From: Macrosoma leucophasiata
Lineage: Eukaryota > Arthropoda > Insecta > Lepidoptera > Hedylidae
Assembly: GCA_036365455.1 (NCBI GenBank)
Contig: JAWQUS010000030.1
Span: forward strand, 15,210,001 to 15,274,000
Reading direction: 5' to 3'
Length of the DNA: 64,000 nucleotides
In this document: piece after piece, positions 60,668 through 64,000 of the stretch
Position numbering within the stretch: position 1 is the first letter of the stretch
Layout: the number at the start of each line of letters is the position of its first letter
Notes under the pieces: generated by a model
Database searches by the model: none
The model's input: the letters and a program-made list of their open reading frames with translations, nothing else
Told to the model about the DNA's origin: nothing
Position numbers and translations under genes: made by a program

Positions 60668-61006
60668 GTTAAAGTTAAAGTTATTGTAACATTTCACATC
60701 CGTTTCTAACTTAGCCTGGGTTGCGAAACGATACTTGTTAAAGTTAAAGCTATTGTAACATTTCACATCCGTTTCTAACTTAGCCTGGGTTGCGAAACGA
60801 TACTTGTTAAAGTTAAAGCTATTGTAACATTTCACATCCGTTTCTAACTTAGCCTGGGTTGCGAAACGATACTTGTTAAAGTTAAAGCTATTGTAACATT
60901 TCGCATCCTTCTCTAACTTAAAGAAATCTGTTAAAGTTAGAGAAGGATGTGAAATGTTACAATAACTTTAACTTTAACAAAGAGCGTGGTGCAACCCAGG
61001 CTTAGG
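60668..61006. repeat. 69-bp tandem array ending in a foldback MITE
   Basis: Three full units start at 60668, 60737 and 60806 ('gttaaagttaaagctattgt', 'aacatttcacatccgtttct', 'aacttagcctgggttgcgaa'). The fourth (60875) leads into an inverted copy: 'cgcatccttctctaac' against 'gttagagaaggatgtg' out to 'gcaacccaggctta' at 60993-61006. The array looks like an amplified left arm of a palindromic MITE. The unit is 23 codons, which makes a repetitive minus-strand frame. Confidence 0.88.
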
Positions 61007-61007
61007 T

Positions 61008-61145
61008 AGGAATCGGGGTGCAGATATGAAGATAATGATGAATGTAGAAGACGCACGGGAGGTGTGTCAGGGCCGGGATATCTAGCGCGTCACACTCTCT
61101 ACCTATCCTGTAAGGGACTTGGCGTGAAGTTACATACATACATAC
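61008..61145 (+). mobile_element. LINE C-terminal tail fragment
   Basis: 'gatgaatgtagaagacgcac', 'gtcagggccgggatatctag', 'gggacttggcgtgaagttac' match 5640-5727. Ends in a 'catacatacttacatacata' run. Confidence 0.65.
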
Positions 61146-61182
61146 TTACATACATAGTGTCATTTTTGATTTCGTTTTTTCT

Positions 61183-61425
61183 TATGTATTGAAAGTGGTA
61201 AATAAGCATGCAGTTCATATTGATGTTAAGTGATGACTGCAGCCTATCAAAGACATAGACACCCATGCAAAGACCAAGGTCAAAGTGCAGATGCGTTACC
61301 ACTCCATAGGCGTTACGCCCCTGTGCCGGAAATTACAGGGCCGTACATTACCACCTGACCGGAGCACGATAGTGATGAACACTACCACTTAGCGGCAAGT
61401 ATATTAGGTAATGCGGTGGTGCCTA
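61183..61425 (-). mobile_element. Repeat A, 5' hairpin missing
   Basis: Antisense; 'cttatgtattgaaagtggta' to 'gtaatgcggtggtgccta'. Subtype with 'ccactccataggcgttacgc'. Confidence 0.88.
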
Positions 61426-61435
61426 TTTCCATGTA

Positions 61436-61875
61436 TTTTTTATGTAAGGAAGGTAACAAACTAGCAGGCAGCTCACATTTATGTTAAGTGATGACTGCAG
61501 CCTATAGACATCTACACAAAAACCAGAGGTCAAAATGCAGATGCGTTGTCACACTTGAAACCTAAGTTGTTGTCTCTGTGATAGTTATTCGGAGCCATAC
61601 ATGACCTTCTAACCGGAACACGATACTGCTGTACAGTACAATTTGGCGGCAGATAGATTAGGTCAGTGATTCCCAAAGTGGTCCATACAGACCCCCTGGG
61701 GTCCATGGGAGACTCGATGGGGTCTACGTATACGCGTAAATAAAAATGGGATATATGGGAAAGTGATATAAATGTTAGCAAGGGGGTCTACCGAAACCAG
61801 AAAATAATTGGAAGGGGTCTACAAGGAAAATAGTTTGGGAACCTCTGGATTAGGTAATGCGGTGGTGGCTGGTGC
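61436..61875 (-). mobile_element. Repeat A, diverged, split by a hAT MITE
   Basis: Antisense; body 61436-61663, then the MITE, then 'gattaggtaatgcggtggtg' from 61850. Removing the MITE and one target copy restores the repeat. Confidence 0.88.
61664..61849. mobile_element. 186-bp hAT-type MITE with 8-bp target duplication
   Basis: Terminal inverted repeats CAGTGATTCCCAAAGTGG and CAGAGGTTCCCAAAC (right end inverted) have the CAG..G.TTCCCAAA signature of hAT elements. GATTAGGT flanks both sides (61656-61663, 61850-61857). No coding capacity. Confidence 0.95.
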
Positions 61876-61897
61876 CTCTACATAAAACAACCCTATC

Positions 61898-62240
61898 ATA
61901 CCAAAAACCATTCTCACAACGTTCCCTACAGAATTGTCACTTAATTGCTTCGATCGTACATTTAGATAAACAGTTTATGCCCGCATATTGGTGTATTAAA
62001 ACTTCTTTTGGGACTGCTACAATGTATGAGAAGCATTTATCATAAAAAAAATGTATGGTTGAATGGACACCGGATTTTTCTATTGTCCCTTGGATCAAGA
62101 TCATCATCCGGTTTTCTATGTAATAAATTTTCACGTTTTCAGCACCCGGATTAACATTGTAACGACTGTCGGAAATCATAAGACATTCAATTGTTATATG
62201 ATTGCGGAGTACGATTTTATTTATTTAAGGATATTTTGGG
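61898..62240. repeat. Quadruplicated segment, copy 3
   Basis: Followed without interruption by 'gtgtagttcacatcgatgcc', confirming the layout broken in copy 2. Confidence 0.78.
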
Positions 62241-62299
62241 TGTAGTTCACATCGATGCCAACGCAATTAAGGATTGTTAGATACTTACCAATACATTAA

Positions 62300-62445
62300 C
62301 CCCCTTATTCGTAAACGTACATTAGATACGTTTTAGCTATAAAATGCTTTGTCTTTGTCAGTTGCATTGTCTAATGTGCAGGATAGAAAGAGACAAAGCA
62401 GAGATAAGCAACACTTTAACTAAAATACGTTTATGAATAAGGGGG
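62300..62445. mobile_element. 146-bp MITE, second copy
   Basis: CCCCCTTATTCGTAAACGTA ... TACGTTTATGAATAAGGGGG, same length as 3279-3424. Confidence 0.85.
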
Positions 62446-62469
62446 ATAGGGTGCCAACACAATACTGAT

Positions 62470-62776
62470 GCATCTATACATATAAATAAAATTGGAGTGT
62501 CTGTTTGAATATAACCGCAATATGTATGTACACACGGTACATATACCAAAACAACATTTTTTACAATTTTTGTCTGCCTGTCTATCTGTTTGTCCTCGCT
62601 TATCTCAGGAACGGCTGGACCGGTTTTGACGGGCCTTTCACTGATAAATAGCTTACGTAATAAAGAGTAACTTAGGCTAGTACTTTTATACTATCTGCGC
62701 CTATGACTTCGTCCGGGTAGATACTGAACAATCCTAAATTTTCACGCGGACGAAGTCGCGGGCACATATAGTTTAT
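62470..62776. mobile_element. Helitron-like element (family E)
   Basis: 'acatataaataaaattggag' to 'gacgaagtcgcgggcacata'; same direction as 30922-31215. The CTAG end has decayed to atag. Confidence 0.68.
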
Positions 62777-62783
62777 TATATAA

Positions 62784-62930
62784 AGGTGCGTGGTTCAATG
62801 GACACGGATTGTTTCCATTGGCCCCTTGATCAAAGTCGAGCCTTCTATAACATTAATTTTCACGATTTCAGCACCCCGATTAACATTGTAACGACTATCG
62901 GAAATCATAACTCATTTAGTTGTTTTGATC
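62784..62930. repeat. Quadruplicated segment, copy 4 (partial)
   Basis: 'gtgcgtggttcaatggacac', 'ccattggccccttgatcaaa', 'gattaacattgtaacgacta', 'tcggaaatcataactcattt'. Confidence 0.75.
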
Positions 62931-63052
62931 GTGAAAAACGGCACCCTTATAGATTTATCATGTCTGTCTATCCGTCCGTTTATCACAGTTACTTTACAAC
63001 GAAACTTTTATTGTTACTACCCAAAACTTAAAACGATGAAACATGTATTGAT

Positions 63053-63375
63053 ATGACACAAAAACACCCAAATTTCAATAGAGAAGATGGATGGCGATTA
63101 TCAACATCATGGGATCCCATACTTAGCAAGATTAAATCCCAGCCGCAGCAGTCTGCAAGACCTCAAGATACCATAAGTAATTATTGTGTTAATCCTGAAC
63201 GCTACGCAAGGCGTTTACGAAATCGATGGAGGTAGCTACATATAATTTTTTCAAACTTCTGTCAGACAAATGTCACCTCAGTCTGCCCGGGACCGCGGAA
63301 GCTGAAAAGCAACCGAAACGTCGGGTTGATTTTAAAAATCATTTTAGTTTAATATACGCGAGATAAATCCGTAAA
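63053..63375 (+). mobile_element. 3' end of a second Penelope-like element
   Basis: Encodes HPNFNREDGWRLSTSWDP and a basic C-terminus to a TAG near 63233, homologous to the last residues of the 33.8-kb PLE protein (NFNREDGYRLSVS). The downstream 'aaccgaaacgtcgggttg' box is the terminal-repeat signature of such elements. RT and GIY-YIG cores are missing. Confidence 0.82.
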
Positions 63376-63430
63376 AAATAGTTTTATATCAATGAAACAT
63401 ATATTATTAATTTAAATATATATTTAAAGC

Positions 63431-63746
63431 AGCAACTGCCTCTGTAGCCTAGTGGTAGCAAGTCACTACTACTACGCTGTAGGTACTGGGTTCGATTCCC
63501 GGGTCGAGGGCTATCAGAGATAACGGTTTAAAGTCCTTTATATCGGGTTCTATTGGGATTTTTCCTTTTTTGAAAATGTTCCCAGTACTTCGGAGTTTGG
63601 TAATGTGCCCGCAGATAGCAACAGGCTTACCACCTGTTATATGGGCGACCGTAACCAGCGAATCATGGGTGTTGCATGTATGCTTGAATGCAAGTATTTA
63701 CCTCTGCCTACCCCTTCGGGAATTGGAGGCGTGAAGTTACGATTTT
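63431..63746 (+). mobile_element. tRNA-derived SINE (family C), full-length reference copy
   Basis: Head: 'gcctctgtagcctagtggta' (A box) and 'ctgggttcgattcccgggtc' (B box). Body: 'gctatcagagataacggttt', 'tcggagtttggtaatgtgcc', 'accgtaaccagcgaatcatg', 'ctaccccttcggg', ending 'aggcgtgaagttacg' plus a T run. Confidence 0.88.
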
Positions 63747-63803
63747 TTTTTACGTTACAGCGTTTTTTACGGTACGTTAAAGCAGCAACGATAGACCCAA
63801 TGT

Positions 63804-64000
63804 TTTTTTTTTTTATGTTATGAAAGTGGCAAACAAGCGTGCAGCTCACATTGATGTTAAGTGATGACTGCAGCCTATAGACACCCACAGATAAACCAGA
63901 AGTCAAAATGCAGATGCGTTACCACTCCTGAGGCTTAAGGTGTTATGCCTCTGTGCCGGGAATTACAGGGCCGTACACTACCACCTAACCGGAACACGAT
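63804..64000 (-). mobile_element. Repeat A, cut by the window end
   Basis: Antisense; T run then 'tatgttatgaaagtggcaaa' to 'ccggaacacgat'. The 5' part lies beyond the window. Confidence 0.9.

Noticed and set aside
60554..60835. 93-codon minus-strand frame with 23-residue repeats
   Set aside because: Produced by the 69-bp tandem unit; it has no ATG-led unique part or homolog I can see.

Overview
The window is AT-rich nuclear DNA from an insect, most likely a moth. The coding sequence, the splice signals and the dense load of short interspersed repeats of types I know from lepidopteran genomes all point that way; species cannot be read from the sequence. No bacterial, organellar or viral gene set is present.

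Region 1 (about 1.5-11.0 kb, minus strand) holds the only host gene I can reconstruct: a complete eight-exon beta-1,4-N-acetylgalactosaminyltransferase (beta-4-galactosyltransferase superfamily, Golgi type II membrane enzyme). Its exons join with GT-AG boundaries and matching phases into a 405-residue protein. A tandem duplicate of exon 4, carrying an in-frame stop, lies in intron 4.

Region 2 (11-33 kb) is intergenic or intronic DNA built from tandem and inverted segmental duplications, copies of a roughly 280-bp poly(A)-tailed repeat (here 'repeat A'), tRNA-derived and 5S-rRNA-derived SINEs, foldback MITEs, Helitron-like fragments and 5'-truncated non-LTR retrotransposons (reverse transcriptase at 28.7-29.7 kb; RTE-type tail at 25.8 kb).

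Region 3 (33.7-36.0 kb) is a nearly pristine Penelope-like element: reverse transcriptase plus GIY-YIG endonuclease, identical 149-bp inverted terminal repeats and a 12-bp target duplication.

Region 4 (36-48 kb) has duplicated unassigned sequence, another LINE tail (46.5-47.5 kb) and simple repeats.

Region 5 (48.2-50.2 kb) is a 2-kb GC-rich minisatellite of about 133 units of exactly 15 bp, with no net indel, so several frames are open by construction.

Region 6 (50-64 kb) contains a longer LINE copy (52.7-55.2 kb) inserted into an older repeat, tandem tRNA-like SINEs, a four-fold duplicated segment (58.6-62.9 kb) loaded with MITEs (one hAT-type with a perfect 8-bp target duplication), the 3' end of a second Penelope-like element, and a repeat A copy cut by the window edge.

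Apart from the glycosyltransferase and the element-encoded polymerases I see no convincing gene. The most informative material is the exon duplication, the minisatellite and several datable nested insertions.
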